NCBI RefSeq assembly: GCF_011009555.1
Contig: NZ_QXHD01000004.1
Span: forward strand, 3,300,150-3,364,149
Length of the DNA stretch: 64,000 nucleotides
Direction of reading: 5' to 3'
Source of the DNA: Adonisia turfae CCMR0081
Lineage (GTDB): Bacteria; Cyanobacteriota; Cyanobacteriia; Phormidesmidales; Phormidesmidaceae
Every line of letters begins with the position of its first letter. Position 1 is the stretch's first letter. Made by a program: the position numbers and the translations under genes. Of this stretch, positions 7,917 to 17,460 are shown piece after piece. The notes under the pieces were generated by a model, which worked only from the letters and a program-made list of their open reading frames with translations, was not told the origin of the DNA and did no database searches.

Positions 7917-10487
7917 ATGACTCGCTATTCTGTTCCAATGGCAGCATTGCCCACAGTCGCCCTTCAACAGGAATCTACCACCGATCCAATTGGTGTGGTA
8001 ATCTCGTCATCCGGACAGGACCAGGTACTCCCAGGGAATTGTTTTGACATCAACGTTACCATTAGCAATCAAGGAGATAAAAGTGCCGTTATTGACATTT
8101 TCCTAGATGAGTTACCTGTCGCCATTCATCCCTGGTGTCCCCTTACCCAAACTCAGCTAGCCTTAGACCCAGGGGAACGAGAAGACGTCACCTTTCACTT
8201 TGATGTCCCCCCCAACGCCCTGACAGGCAGTTATCACTATTGGTTAGTGGTGGACGCACCAGCACATTATCCTGGGAAAGCGCCCCACCGTTATCAACAT
8301 CATTTAAACGTGCTGCCCCCCTCCCAGGACAGCCCCCAGGAGAACACACCCACCTTTGCGGTGGAACCGGTCACCACCCACCTCAAACCCATCAAGGTGC
8401 TTCCCGGCAACCCCCTCCAGTTTCAAGTATATGTCTACAATCGTTCAGATCGGGTCGATCGGTTTCGACTGTTTTGCCCCGACCTACCCGAAGACTGGGT
8501 CACCATTAATTATCCTCAAGGATTTCGCACACCGGGCTTAGCCGTTGTTGAAACCCAGTTAGATCTCAACCCAGACATGGAAGGGGTGATTTTACTCACC
8601 CTCACGCCTCCAGTTAGGGCTCTGGCCCAAACCATGTTGGTCACCCTCCAGGTAAAATCTGAAAACAATCCTAAGCTTAAGCTACTGGATGTTCTCTATC
8701 TACAGATTGAGCCGTTTTACGAAGTAACCACCCATTTTCGTACCCTGGTCAGCCGCATTCAACAACAATCAGGGCTGTACAGCATCCAGACAACAAACCA
8801 AGGCAACACCGAGAGAACCCTGGATTTTCAGGTGATTGGGTTAGAAGGTGGAAATCTTTGCGAGTATACCCTCCGACCAGACTCCCTGACCCTCGCCCCC
8901 CAACAAACCCTGGTGAGTGAGGTCATCGTCCAACCCAAAAATCCATGGAAACAACCTCTGTTTGGTGGCGGTCGCGTCATCCAATTTGAAGTCATTGCCA
9001 CAGACCCCGACAAAAAGCCATTGGTCGAGAACCCAATGCAGGGGCTACTGATGTGGGAGGCTCGCCCCTGGTGGCAGATTTTGCCCTTTATCCTGTTATT
9101 AATTGGCTCCTTTATCGGCTTAATGTGGCTGGCCTGGTGGTTGTTTATTCATCCGCCTGCCCAGGCTAAGGTACTACGCTTTGCCACCGAAAGTAGCGCC
9201 TATGAGGCCATTAATGGCGATACAGTGTCTGTGGGCTTTGAAATTAGCCACCCTGGCCGTATTCAACAGCTAGAAATTATGGGTCAGTCGGCGGAGGGGG
9301 ATCTGTTGAGTGGTCCCCTAATCTATGACCTGAGTGGTAAAACCTTACCGCCAGAACTGGAATCTTTTTGCATCGAACGGAGACAGTCTCTGACCTGTCG
9401 CAATGTTCGCACCGATGCTAGACGGGCCGGAGAGTACCAATTTATTCTCAATGTGATTCCTAAACCTGGACGCAATGCCACCCCCACCCAGGCCCAGGCT
9501 CCTCTTGTTGCGATCGCACCCATCCCACGACCCAGCATCTTAGAGTTGGTGCCATCCCAAATGAACTATGTGGAAGCCCCCCCGGTTCAGCCTTCGGATA
9601 ATCAGACCGCTGCCACAGCTGTTTCGAGTAATGCAGACACTGATGAAGCGACCAGTAGATCAGCTAACGAATCAGACAGTAGCGATCGCAAGCCACTACC
9701 ATCGCTCGAAGAAGATCCCTATGTTGTCAGGGTAAACTGGAACATCAGCCATCCCGAACAACTTATGGGCCTGCAGCTAATTGTGCGAGATGCCCAAAAA
9801 GCCGTTGCACTGCCTCCCCAAATATTTAATTTTCAAGAGGGCATCCCCGATGAACTAGAAGATTTTTGCGACATTAACCAAAACAGTATTTTAGCGTGTA
9901 GCAACGTGCCAACAGGCCTGAAGCAAGCTGGAGCCCACACAATCGAGTTGGGTGCTATTCCCAAAACAACATCCTCCACAGAAGAACCGATTTTAGCCAC
10001 CACAGATCCTATTCAAGTACAGGCAAGGCCACCTCAGGTGATTCAGTTTACCCTTAATGGAGACCCTATCCTGGCCGAGAAAGCAGACTATTTATTACCT
10101 GTTGACGAAGGGGAGGGCCTCATGGAAATTGTATTGGGGTGGGAAGTGGAAAATAATCCAGGAACTCAAGTGATGTTGATGCCCGCCCCAGGCAATGTGG
10201 AAACCCAGGGAACTTTATTTGTGCCCTTAAGTCCTGACCCCGGTAAAAATGTCTTTTCACTACAGGTAACCAATTCAGCCGGAGAATCACTAACGCGATC
10301 GCTCACCATTACCACCTATGATCCCACACCTGAAAACCCCACCATCATTGTTAATACTGGGGATGGCGACCAGGCTGCCGATGGTGCCAGCGAGGGTGGA
10401 GGAGAGGCTGGCCAGAGCAGCGGACCACCAGTACGCTCTCGCCCAGGAACCGTTTCTCCTGTGGAACTACCTCCCCAATTTGAGTGA
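7917..10487 (+). CDS. large membrane protein with Ig-like domains, eCIS-linked
   Basis: 856 residues. Before the membrane helix lie at least two NEW3/Ig-like domains (GNCFDINVTISNQGDKSAV; PLQFQVYVYNRSDRVDRF; GLYSIQTTNQGNTERTLDF). A strong helix follows at about 386-407 (ILPFILLLIGSFIGLMWLAWW). The rest is a series of beta domains with paired cysteines (ESFCIERRQSLTCRNV; EDFCDINQNSILACSNV), which fits an oxidising compartment such as thylakoid lumen or periplasm. The C-terminus is acidic and glycine rich. It has the same order of domains as the upstream WD40 protein, without WD40. It probably forms a membrane anchor or conduit for the baseplate (inference). Confidence 0.6.
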   Translation: MTRYSVPMAALPTVALQQESTTDPIGVVISSSGQDQVLPGNCFDINVTISNQGDKSAVIDIFLDELPVAIHPWCPLTQTQLALDPGEREDVTFHFDVPPNALTGSYHYWLVVDAPAHYPGKAPHRYQHHLNVLPPSQDSPQENTPTFAVEPVTTHLKPIKVLPGNPLQFQVYVYNRSDRVDRFRLFCPDLPEDWVTINYPQGFRTPGLAVVETQLDLNPDMEGVILLTLTPPVRALAQTMLVTLQVKSENNPKLKLLDVLYLQIEPFYEVTTHFRTLVSRIQQQSGLYSIQTTNQGNTERTLDFQVIGLEGGNLCEYTLRPDSLTLAPQQTLVSEVIVQPKNPWKQPLFGGGRVIQFEVIATDPDKKPLVENPMQGLLMWEARPWWQILPFILLLIGSFIGLMWLAWWLFIHPPAQAKVLRFATESSAYEAINGDTVSVGFEISHPGRIQQLEIMGQSAEGDLLSGPLIYDLSGKTLPPELESFCIERRQSLTCRNVRTDARRAGEYQFILNVIPKPGRNATPTQAQAPLVAIAPIPRPSILELVPSQMNYVEAPPVQPSDNQTAATAVSSNADTDEATSRSANESDSSDRKPLPSLEEDPYVVRVNWNISHPEQLMGLQLIVRDAQKAVALPPQIFNFQEGIPDELEDFCDINQNSILACSNVPTGLKQAGAHTIELGAIPKTTSSTEEPILATTDPIQVQARPPQVIQFTLNGDPILAEKADYLLPVDEGEGLMEIVLGWEVENNPGTQVMLMPAPGNVETQGTLFVPLSPDPGKNVFSLQVTNSAGESLTRSLTITTYDPTPENPTIIVNTGDGDQAADGASEGGGEAGQSSGPPVRSRPGTVSPVELPPQFE

Positions 10488-10551
10488 TTCTCGACTGACG
10501 TTTAACGATCTGCATTGGTCATCATAATTTATCAACATCTTTAGAAAAATC

Positions 10552-11967
10552 ATGTCAACGTTAGAGCCATTTCCATTCGAATCCTACGGGGAATCGCCAA
10601 CCCGCGCCTCCCAAGGACCGGCTATTTCCATCCGATGGATTTTGCCTTTATTGGTTGTTGCTCCAGTAATCATTGGCATTGCTCTAACGGGTTGGTTCGC
10701 CTATAGAAGTGGCCGAAGTGCCGTTGAAGAAACCGTCAACCAAATCACTACAGAGGTTGCAAATAACATCCAGACAGAAGTCATCAGCTACCTTGAAGTA
10801 TCCATCGTGGCATCAAAAATGTTAGTGGCTGAGGTCAATAGTGAGGTCCTTAACATTCAAGATATGGCTACACTCACCAACTATCTTGAGGAAACTCGAG
10901 AAGTCTTCCAAACGACACAAACGAGTGAGAATATTGCCAACCTTTTTTATGCCAATGAAGCCGGAAAGCATGCCACCAGCCAGCCAGACTCCACCAGCTT
11001 CGATCGACGGGAACGCCCCTGGTATAAAGCTGCTGAAAAAGCTCGAAAAGCCATCTGGGCAGAAGTCTATAACGATAAAAAAACCTCCGAATTAGTCTTG
11101 ACTCGGTCAATTCCCATTGATAATCAAGCCGGGAATCTAGAAGGTGTTTTTGGAATTGACATCAAGCTCAATTCCCTGAGTAATTTTCTTAAAGAATTAA
11201 ATGTGGGCAAATCAGGTCAGGCATTTATTTTAGAAATGGTAGATGATCAGCAGTCTACAGGAGAACTTATCGCCACCCCTGAGGACGAGGATCTATTTGT
11301 AAAACAGTCGGGAAGAAATAACACCATTAGTGCTAAAGAAAGTACAAATAAGTTAGTTAGAGAAACAGCAGACTATATTCTGGATAACAACAACGGTCTT
11401 CGACACCCAAATTGTAATTCAAACAGCCTTTCTAATGAAGAAATAAATAACCTAAGAAATGACAATTGTGAATTTAATATTGATGGGAAAAAACATCTAG
11501 TTCGTGTCAACTACCTTGGAGATAAAGATATCAACATTAAGTGGCTGATTGTAGTCACCATTCCTCAGCAGGATTATATGGGGGCCATCAATGGCATTGT
11601 CCGAAAGGCACTATTAATCGGAGTTGTTATTACCGTGCTTGCCTCACTGCTGGCGTTAGTAGGCGCAATGTATATTATTCGCCCCATTAAAAAGCTAAAC
11701 CAGGCTGCCGATGATATTAAACAACATCAGTTTGATCCTCAAACCCTGGCAGATGTGAGGCAGCGTCCGGATGAGTTTAGTATCCTGGCCGATGTATTTG
11801 ACGATATGGCAACGGTGGTGGTGAGTCGCGAACAAAGTTTGGCAGATCAGGTAAAACAGCTGGAGACAGAGAAATTACAGTATCGGAGCACAGGAGATAA
11901 ACGTTACTCTTTGGATGTAGCATTGCGCCATGCGAAACAGGTACGCAGTCGATATAGCCAGCGGTAA
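10552..11967 (+). CDS. Cache-HAMP membrane receptor without output domain
   Basis: 471 residues. Helix one lies at about 28-50 (WILPLLVVAPVIIGIALTGW). A Cache sensor of about 290 residues follows, with ERPWYKAAEKARKAIWAEVY and LVLTRSIPI, the dCache_1 pattern. Helix two is near 348-370, then a HAMP domain (IIRPIKKLNQAADDIKQHQF) and a short coiled coil. The protein stops about 35 residues after HAMP in a basic tail, with no kinase, cyclase, GGDEF or methyl-accepting domain. The frame closes cleanly and no output domain is seen in the following 160 bp, so it is either a truncated sensor or one that signals by contact. It lies in line with the injection-system genes. Confidence 0.75.
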   Translation: MSTLEPFPFESYGESPTRASQGPAISIRWILPLLVVAPVIIGIALTGWFAYRSGRSAVEETVNQITTEVANNIQTEVISYLEVSIVASKMLVAEVNSEVLNIQDMATLTNYLEETREVFQTTQTSENIANLFYANEAGKHATSQPDSTSFDRRERPWYKAAEKARKAIWAEVYNDKKTSELVLTRSIPIDNQAGNLEGVFGIDIKLNSLSNFLKELNVGKSGQAFILEMVDDQQSTGELIATPEDEDLFVKQSGRNNTISAKESTNKLVRETADYILDNNNGLRHPNCNSNSLSNEEINNLRNDNCEFNIDGKKHLVRVNYLGDKDINIKWLIVVTIPQQDYMGAINGIVRKALLIGVVITVLASLLALVGAMYIIRPIKKLNQAADDIKQHQFDPQTLADVRQRPDEFSILADVFDDMATVVVSREQSLADQVKQLETEKLQYRSTGDKRYSLDVALRHAKQVRSRYSQR

Positions 11968-12128
11968 CCCCACCCAGAACCCATCCCAAGAGGGGGAAGT
12001 AATCGATTGGTGGCATAGGGTTTGTCAACTCTTTTATTTAGTGAGAAAGATATAATTATCGTTAATAATACGCCCCTCAGCATAGCCCAGGCATTTTACA
12101 ATATGTTCAAACTATAGACTTTTACCCA

Positions 12129-13874
12129 ATGTCCAATTTACTGCAACTCAGGTTTGTAACAGGTTTGGCTACGCTTCGTAGTGCCACTTGCTGTGCAATG
12201 TCAGTGGCAGTAAGCTGTCTATGCTTATCTGTTGCTTGGGCGCAGGAATCACCATTGGGAGAAGCGATTGAAGATTTTGAATACTGGCAGGATCTTTGTC
12301 AACTCCACATTAGTGCGGCAGAGGATAAGGCTGCTGAAGAAGAAGAAAAAGAAGAATATGCTAAAGCGCTGATGGCCTGTGAACAGGCGATTGCCCTCGA
12401 ACCTGAAGATGCCAACATCTGGGTGCTACATAGTAGTATATTACTCAATACTCAAAAATATCCAGAATCAATTTCATCGGCCAATCGGGCCTTACTCTTC
12501 GACCCAGAACATTCGCTAGCCATTACCTATCAGTGTGTTGCCTATAGCGCCCTCAAACAAACCGAAACTGCCTTAGATCATTGTAATCAGGCCCTGCGGA
12601 TCAATGGTAACTGGGGTAATGAGAATCCGGCCCTTGCCTGGTTATATCGCGGTGTCATTCTGGCCCAAGAAGAAGAGTATGGGCGCGCACTGGTGGCTTA
12701 TGAACGCACGCTACTGTTAGAACCCGAGTATTCCTTTGCTTTGGCCCGTAAATGTGACGCCCATTTTGCATTGCAACAGGCCTCTCTAGCACTAGAGTCA
12801 TGCAATGCAGCATTGGGCGTCAATCAAGACTGGGGCGAAGCTAGTCCGGCTATGGTGTGGACAACCATTGGAAAAACCCATACCCAGTTGGAACTATATA
12901 ATGAGGCAATTGCTGCCTATGACCAGGCCCTCAATCTGGATCCCATGAGTGCCGTAACCTGGGTGGCCCAGGGACAGGTATTAGCACAGCTCAAGCAGAC
13001 TGAAGAGTCGTTAGTTTCCTTTGTGCAGGCCGTAGGTATCAAGGCAGATTTTGCAGACGCGTTGTTGGGCCAATGTATGGCTTTAAATCGGTTAGCGGTG
13101 GACGCCGAGGTGAAAGAACAAGGGAAACTATATGAACAGTCTTTAACCGCTTGCGAAGCAGCATTGGCAGGGGATAGTGACTGGGGAGAGAATAGCCCTG
13201 CTAATGCATGGCATGAGCGCAGCATTGCCTTAACGGGTACCGGTAAATACGACGAAGCCCTGGCCTCGATTAATCGGGCGGTGGGAATAGATCCGAGATA
13301 TGTGGAGGCTTATAACCAACGGAGTATTGTTTATTGGTATTTAAAGGATTATGGTCGGGCTTTAGAAGCAAATCAGCAGGCTTTGGCCATTGATGCGACC
13401 TATGACCATGGTTGGTTTACCCGTGGGTTAATTTTTCGGGCACAAGAACAATATCTCCAAGCATTGGAAGCCTATAACCGGGGGTTGGGGTTAAACCCTT
13501 GGAATGATTGGGCCTGGACAAATCGCAGTTTGGTTTTGTGGGAGTTGGGGGATTATGAGGAGGCTATAGTCTCGGCAGAAGAGGCTCTAAATCTAAATGA
13601 TGATTCGGTCCAGGCTTGGTATAACAGGGGAGCAGCTCAGTCGGCCTTGAAAGACTATCGTAGAGCAATTGAGAGCTACGATGAAGTTCTGGATAGGGAT
13701 GAGAAATATGCCGGTGCTTTGACGGGGCGAGGGGTGGCACGGTTTCATCTAGGAGAGCATGAGGATGCGATGATGGATTTACAAATGGCGTTGGCGTTGA
13801 ATCCGGAGGATGAGTTGGCGCAGGAGACTTTGGAGGCGTTGAGTCTGGAGGGACAAGGGGAAGGTGATAAGTAA
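12129..13874 (+). CDS. exported tetratricopeptide-repeat protein
   Basis: 581 residues. A hydrophobic segment ending AVSCLCLSVAWAQES looks like a signal peptide with cleavage after AWA. Thereafter there are about a dozen TPR units (for example AIAAYDQALNLDPMSAVTWV, YDEALASINRAVGIDPRYVE, YRRAIESYDEVLDRDEKYAG) with two recurring spacers containing NWGNENPALAW / DWGENSPANAW. The protein is likely a periplasmic or lumenal scaffold. It is separated by 160 bp from the Cache receptor and followed by a strong terminator, so it ends a transcription unit. What it binds cannot be read from the sequence. Confidence 0.8.
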   Translation: MSNLLQLRFVTGLATLRSATCCAMSVAVSCLCLSVAWAQESPLGEAIEDFEYWQDLCQLHISAAEDKAAEEEEKEEYAKALMACEQAIALEPEDANIWVLHSSILLNTQKYPESISSANRALLFDPEHSLAITYQCVAYSALKQTETALDHCNQALRINGNWGNENPALAWLYRGVILAQEEEYGRALVAYERTLLLEPEYSFALARKCDAHFALQQASLALESCNAALGVNQDWGEASPAMVWTTIGKTHTQLELYNEAIAAYDQALNLDPMSAVTWVAQGQVLAQLKQTEESLVSFVQAVGIKADFADALLGQCMALNRLAVDAEVKEQGKLYEQSLTACEAALAGDSDWGENSPANAWHERSIALTGTGKYDEALASINRAVGIDPRYVEAYNQRSIVYWYLKDYGRALEANQQALAIDATYDHGWFTRGLIFRAQEQYLQALEAYNRGLGLNPWNDWAWTNRSLVLWELGDYEEAIVSAEEALNLNDDSVQAWYNRGAAQSALKDYRRAIESYDEVLDRDEKYAGALTGRGVARFHLGEHEDAMMDLQMALALNPEDELAQETLEALSLEGQGEGDK

Positions 13875-13999
13875 AATGAATGGGTGAAAATGTTGAGAAC
13901 AGGGCGTCACCGTTTAGTGACGTTGGAAATTTACACAGAATCTATGTCAACGGGAGGGAGAGCTTGAAGTTTATGCTGGAGGTGATGGAGGGAATGGGG

Positions 14000-14042
14000 G
14001 GTGCACATATACTCCCGATTTAGCGGTATATGTGCACCTTTT
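14000..14042 (+). terminator. intrinsic terminator after the TPR gene
   Basis: A perfect 12-bp stem (GGTGCACATATA / TATATGTGCACC) with a 15-nt loop is followed by TTTT. It separates the TPR gene from the cargo genes. Confidence 0.8.
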
Positions 14043-14090
14043 GAGTAATGACACAGTGAAAATAAACGCACTAGTGTCGTTTGTTACCAA

Positions 14091-14121
14091 TGTTATAGGC
14101 AACTGAAGAAAGCCTATAACA
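14091..14121 (+). promoter_or_regulatory. inverted repeat in the leader of the first cargo gene
   Basis: TGTTATAGGC at 14091-14100 and GCCTATAACA at 14112-14121 form a perfect 10-bp dyad 33 bp before the ATG. The right half recurs as GCCTATAACA at 15297-15306, 32 bp before the second cargo gene. It could be an operator or an RNA hairpin. Confidence 0.5.
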
Positions 14122-14154
14122 ATTATTAAAGCCCAAATTAAAAAGGTTTGAAAT

Positions 14155-15279
14155 ATGTATGAACAAATAGAGAAACCAAAAGAGAATAAAAGTCGGGCTG
14201 TTGCTAATTCTGTTGCTCAAAAGAAGAGTTATGGGAGGCAAGGTTTTGGGTTTGTGGATAATCGACCTGAAGCAGTTGCTCAACGGAAAATGCAAAAGAT
14301 GATGAATAAAAGCTCTCGCAGGTATCAGTTAAAGGATATTCGACACAAGACAAACGACAGAGCACGAGTAAAAGCAAGACAAAAACACATTGCCAATGAA
14401 GTAATCCAACGTAAGCTTGTGTTTACTGACGATAAATCAGAGGAGACTTCGTTGAGTTCCATTTTTCAGGCAGCGCTTGAAGCTAACTATGATGCCACGG
14501 AAAAAGCGGTGGCGTATTTGGCAAGTCAAGCTAAAAGTTCAAAGGTATATACATACGCCAACTGGCAAGCTGCGGTGAATTATGCAAATGACTATATGTC
14601 CCCTACCAAACGATTCCTACGCAGTCGTATGAGAAATATGAAAAAGAAAAGTAAACCAAGAACTAAACGATTCTTATATGACTTGCAGAGTAAAAAAAAC
14701 TATGGATTCGATGATCCTGTCATTAACATCGGGCGACTAAAAGGCCGTTTTCGCCCAGGGTGGGGTGGGCAGCCATTCTGGTCATCAAGTAAAGATGATT
14801 ATGGCGGTTCGGTAGTCAAGTCCGACTATGACTCTCTTATTGTAGAAGTAGGCAAGGATAAGAAACATAATGAGCAAACTATTGCTAAAGACATCCTTGT
14901 ATGGATTGGCGATGGGACAGAACCAAAGGGGTACAGTGAACGCATGATTCGTACAATGTCTACTTTTATACAACTAACTCAAATTATCGAACCACATGAG
15001 AAGCGCTTTCCTGGTGCAGACAAGTGGGCTCGTGCATCTTTGACCCGAATCCTCAATGGTGGGTCTAGCTTCAAGATAGAATTCAATCGAAAAAACGGGA
15101 ATTTTATACCTGCTAGAGCTAAAAAGGCTGGTAGTGATTACGGGGGGCAACAAAGCATGCGAGCCTATTTAGAATTAGAAAAAAAGAAATCAGATCCGAA
15201 AGATTGGAAGGATGTCGGCAGTAAGAGTATTGAAAAAACGCTTGATGAACTGTCTGATTCATCTGATGAAGAAGACTAG
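14155..15279 (+). CDS. candidate eCIS cargo/toxin, unknown C-terminal domain
   Basis: 374 residues. The N-terminus has the pattern seen in proteins packaged by contractile systems of cyanobacteria: MYEQIEKPKENK, FVDNRPEAVAQRKMQKM at about 33-49, and a boundary motif NEVIQRK at 81-87. The next gene has the same elements in the same order. The remaining 285 residues are very basic in the middle (KRFLRSRMRNMKKKSKPRTK) and end in an acidic tail (SDSSDEED). I recognise no catalytic family. The gene is much more A+T rich than the baseplate genes, which suggests separate acquisition. Function as an injected effector is inferred from the leader and location. Confidence 0.6.
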   Translation: MYEQIEKPKENKSRAVANSVAQKKSYGRQGFGFVDNRPEAVAQRKMQKMMNKSSRRYQLKDIRHKTNDRARVKARQKHIANEVIQRKLVFTDDKSEETSLSSIFQAALEANYDATEKAVAYLASQAKSSKVYTYANWQAAVNYANDYMSPTKRFLRSRMRNMKKKSKPRTKRFLYDLQSKKNYGFDDPVINIGRLKGRFRPGWGGQPFWSSSKDDYGGSVVKSDYDSLIVEVGKDKKHNEQTIAKDILVWIGDGTEPKGYSERMIRTMSTFIQLTQIIEPHEKRFPGADKWARASLTRILNGGSSFKIEFNRKNGNFIPARAKKAGSDYGGQQSMRAYLELEKKKSDPKDWKDVGSKSIEKTLDELSDSSDEED

Positions 15280-15338
15280 GGCAACTAAATAAGTATGCCT
15301 ATAACAACCACGAAAGAAAGTTAAAAAAGATTTGAGAT

Positions 15339-17258
15339 ATGTATGAGCAAGTAGTGAAGTCAAAAGAGAATAAAAACCAATCGGTGGCTAATAAGGTTTC
15401 TCAAAAGCAGAGAGGTAGTGAGTCTACTTTTCAATTTAAGGATATTCGACCTGAGGCAGCTAGCCTAAGAAATTTCCAAGAAATAGCCAATAATAGCCCA
15501 CAAGCTAATCGAGCAGTTCAATTCTTCCCTGAGACATGTCTACATCAGTCCCCACTACAAGCAAAAAAAACACCCTTAAAATCTCAACCTTCAGGCAATC
15601 GAGTTATCCAAAGAATGAGTGTAAGCATTCCCACGTCGTATGACGATCTTCAAAATGGGTCGAAAAACCTTCAAAAGAGTTTCGGAGAAGAACCCAGTCA
15701 TTTGTTTGATACTGATTTAAGTAGGTTACGTCCCGATGAAACACTTACCATTTTTTCGCATGGTTCACCCAACGACCTGGGTGGATATAATGCCAGTACC
15801 CTTGCCAATATTATGTTGAAATTAGGATTTAAAGGTTGTGGCATGATTCGCATAGTAGCTTGTAGCACAGGGATAAATCCTAGAGGTTTTGGTCAGCAAT
15901 TAGCTACTCACTTACATTCTCTGCTTCGTATTCAGCGCGAAAATTTTAAGGAAAATCCTGTTGTTCCTATAATTCCAGTTCTAGCCGTTGGAGGAATATT
16001 ATGGAATGTTAATGATAAGGATTGGGTTGTAATCCCCCCGAATCTAGAAGCTGATCCAGAAGTACTTGAGCTTCAAGAAAACATGAAGACAGAATTAGCG
16101 GCCCTAGTAGGTAGGCCAGACTCTGAGGAGAAGGCAGAGGAAGTGAAAGAAAGATTCCAAAATGTGATTGCTCATTTAAAATACAGAAAGTCGAGAAAAT
16201 TGGTTAAGCCAGCTAGAGCTAGTCGAAGTATTGGCTATGGTAGAAAAGGTTTGCAATCTAAGCCAGAAGTAGAATGGGAAGATGCCTCCTTCAATGCATT
16301 TACACCTGGTATATCGTCCAATTCTAATAAGCCCCCAATAGATAGATCACAATCGGCAAGAAAAGCTACTATAATAGAGAAAATTAGAGGTTATTTTCTT
16401 AAATATCCTCCCTTGCAGAGAAAATATGCTCACATCGTAGATCACATAGAGGATTTGTCGTTAAGCTACCTCTATAGCACAGGATATGTATTGAAAGAAC
16501 AGGCAGAAAGGTACGAAGAAATTTATGCGCAATTTGAAGCATGTCCTGTACTCCGAGAATTATTTGAAAGAGAATCTACATACCGATACACCGATACAGA
16601 ATTGCGAGAATATAAAGCCCGAATTAGATGGGCTAAAGGGATTATTGAATTAGAGGGTAGATATAAAAAGATTAGAGGGTTAGATAGGGAATTGCCCCGA
16701 GAAGTACGCGACATATGTGATGATTTGGCAAAGTTAAAACTACTATATACTCTATTGAAAAAGACACTTCCGCTCTGCGATGAGTTAGTATGGCTTGTGT
16801 TGGAGCGAGTTGTTACATCAGAATTGTACGAAGTGGTGGTGATTAAAGCATATAAGAATGAAGATGAATTAAATAAACTAAAGCCGTTAGTAAAGCAGAC
16901 TATAAGGCTTTGTAATATGATTCAAAATATCGAAGGAAGAGGAACTTTGGATGGAGACCTTGACCAGCAATTCACTCAACTTAAAGCAGAACTAACCAAA
17001 CGTGCCTTTAATTATGAAGCTCTAGTCGAGTTGGAACTATCACTGAGATATTTTCAGAGAAGGGTAAGTGAATTAAGAATTGCTCAAAGTGAAGTAGCTT
17101 TGAGACGACTAATTCAGGAGATGGCGAGAGGTAATCGAGTTTTACTTGCCTTTTACGGAACAGAATTGAATCAATTGGGAGGTATGAATGAAGGTGAATT
17201 GAATGATTTGTATGGTAAAATGAGTAGGATTGAGCCGCTGCAACAACCCTTGCTTTAA
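15339..17258 (+). CDS. candidate eCIS effector with caspase-like (clan CD) peptidase domain
   Basis: 639 residues. The N-terminal 93 residues repeat the cargo leader of the preceding gene (MYEQVVKSKENK, IRPEAASLRNFQEIANNSPQ, RVIQRM). Residues about 130-235 look like a clan CD cysteine peptidase (C80/caspase-like): strand ETLTIFSHGSP with His141-Gly, then IRIVACSTG with Ala-Cys175, each after a hydrophobic strand and spaced 34 residues apart. GFGQQLATHLHSLL follows as a helix. Residues about 360-639 are almost wholly helical and charged, with no recognised family. No immunity gene is evident next to it. Peptidase fold is a motif-level call; injected effector role is inference from leader and neighbours. 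Confidence 0.6.
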   Translation: MYEQVVKSKENKNQSVANKVSQKQRGSESTFQFKDIRPEAASLRNFQEIANNSPQANRAVQFFPETCLHQSPLQAKKTPLKSQPSGNRVIQRMSVSIPTSYDDLQNGSKNLQKSFGEEPSHLFDTDLSRLRPDETLTIFSHGSPNDLGGYNASTLANIMLKLGFKGCGMIRIVACSTGINPRGFGQQLATHLHSLLRIQRENFKENPVVPIIPVLAVGGILWNVNDKDWVVIPPNLEADPEVLELQENMKTELAALVGRPDSEEKAEEVKERFQNVIAHLKYRKSRKLVKPARASRSIGYGRKGLQSKPEVEWEDASFNAFTPGISSNSNKPPIDRSQSARKATIIEKIRGYFLKYPPLQRKYAHIVDHIEDLSLSYLYSTGYVLKEQAERYEEIYAQFEACPVLRELFERESTYRYTDTELREYKARIRWAKGIIELEGRYKKIRGLDRELPREVRDICDDLAKLKLLYTLLKKTLPLCDELVWLVLERVVTSELYEVVVIKAYKNEDELNKLKPLVKQTIRLCNMIQNIEGRGTLDGDLDQQFTQLKAELTKRAFNYEALVELELSLRYFQRRVSELRIAQSEVALRRLIQEMARGNRVLLAFYGTELNQLGGMNEGELNDLYGKMSRIEPLQQPLL

Positions 17259-17460
17259 AATAGATAAATAATGAGACAAAGAATAATTACAATTTACGTG
17301 CACGTCAATATATGTGTGAGATAGAAAAATAGGTATATGACCTTAAGGAAGAAGTAACAAAGAACGTGTGGCATGGAATTCATTCCATGTTGCACAGCAA
17401 GTACACTTCAACAGAGACACGAAGTGCGACATGAGTATAAACAGGGCAACAAATAGCCCA

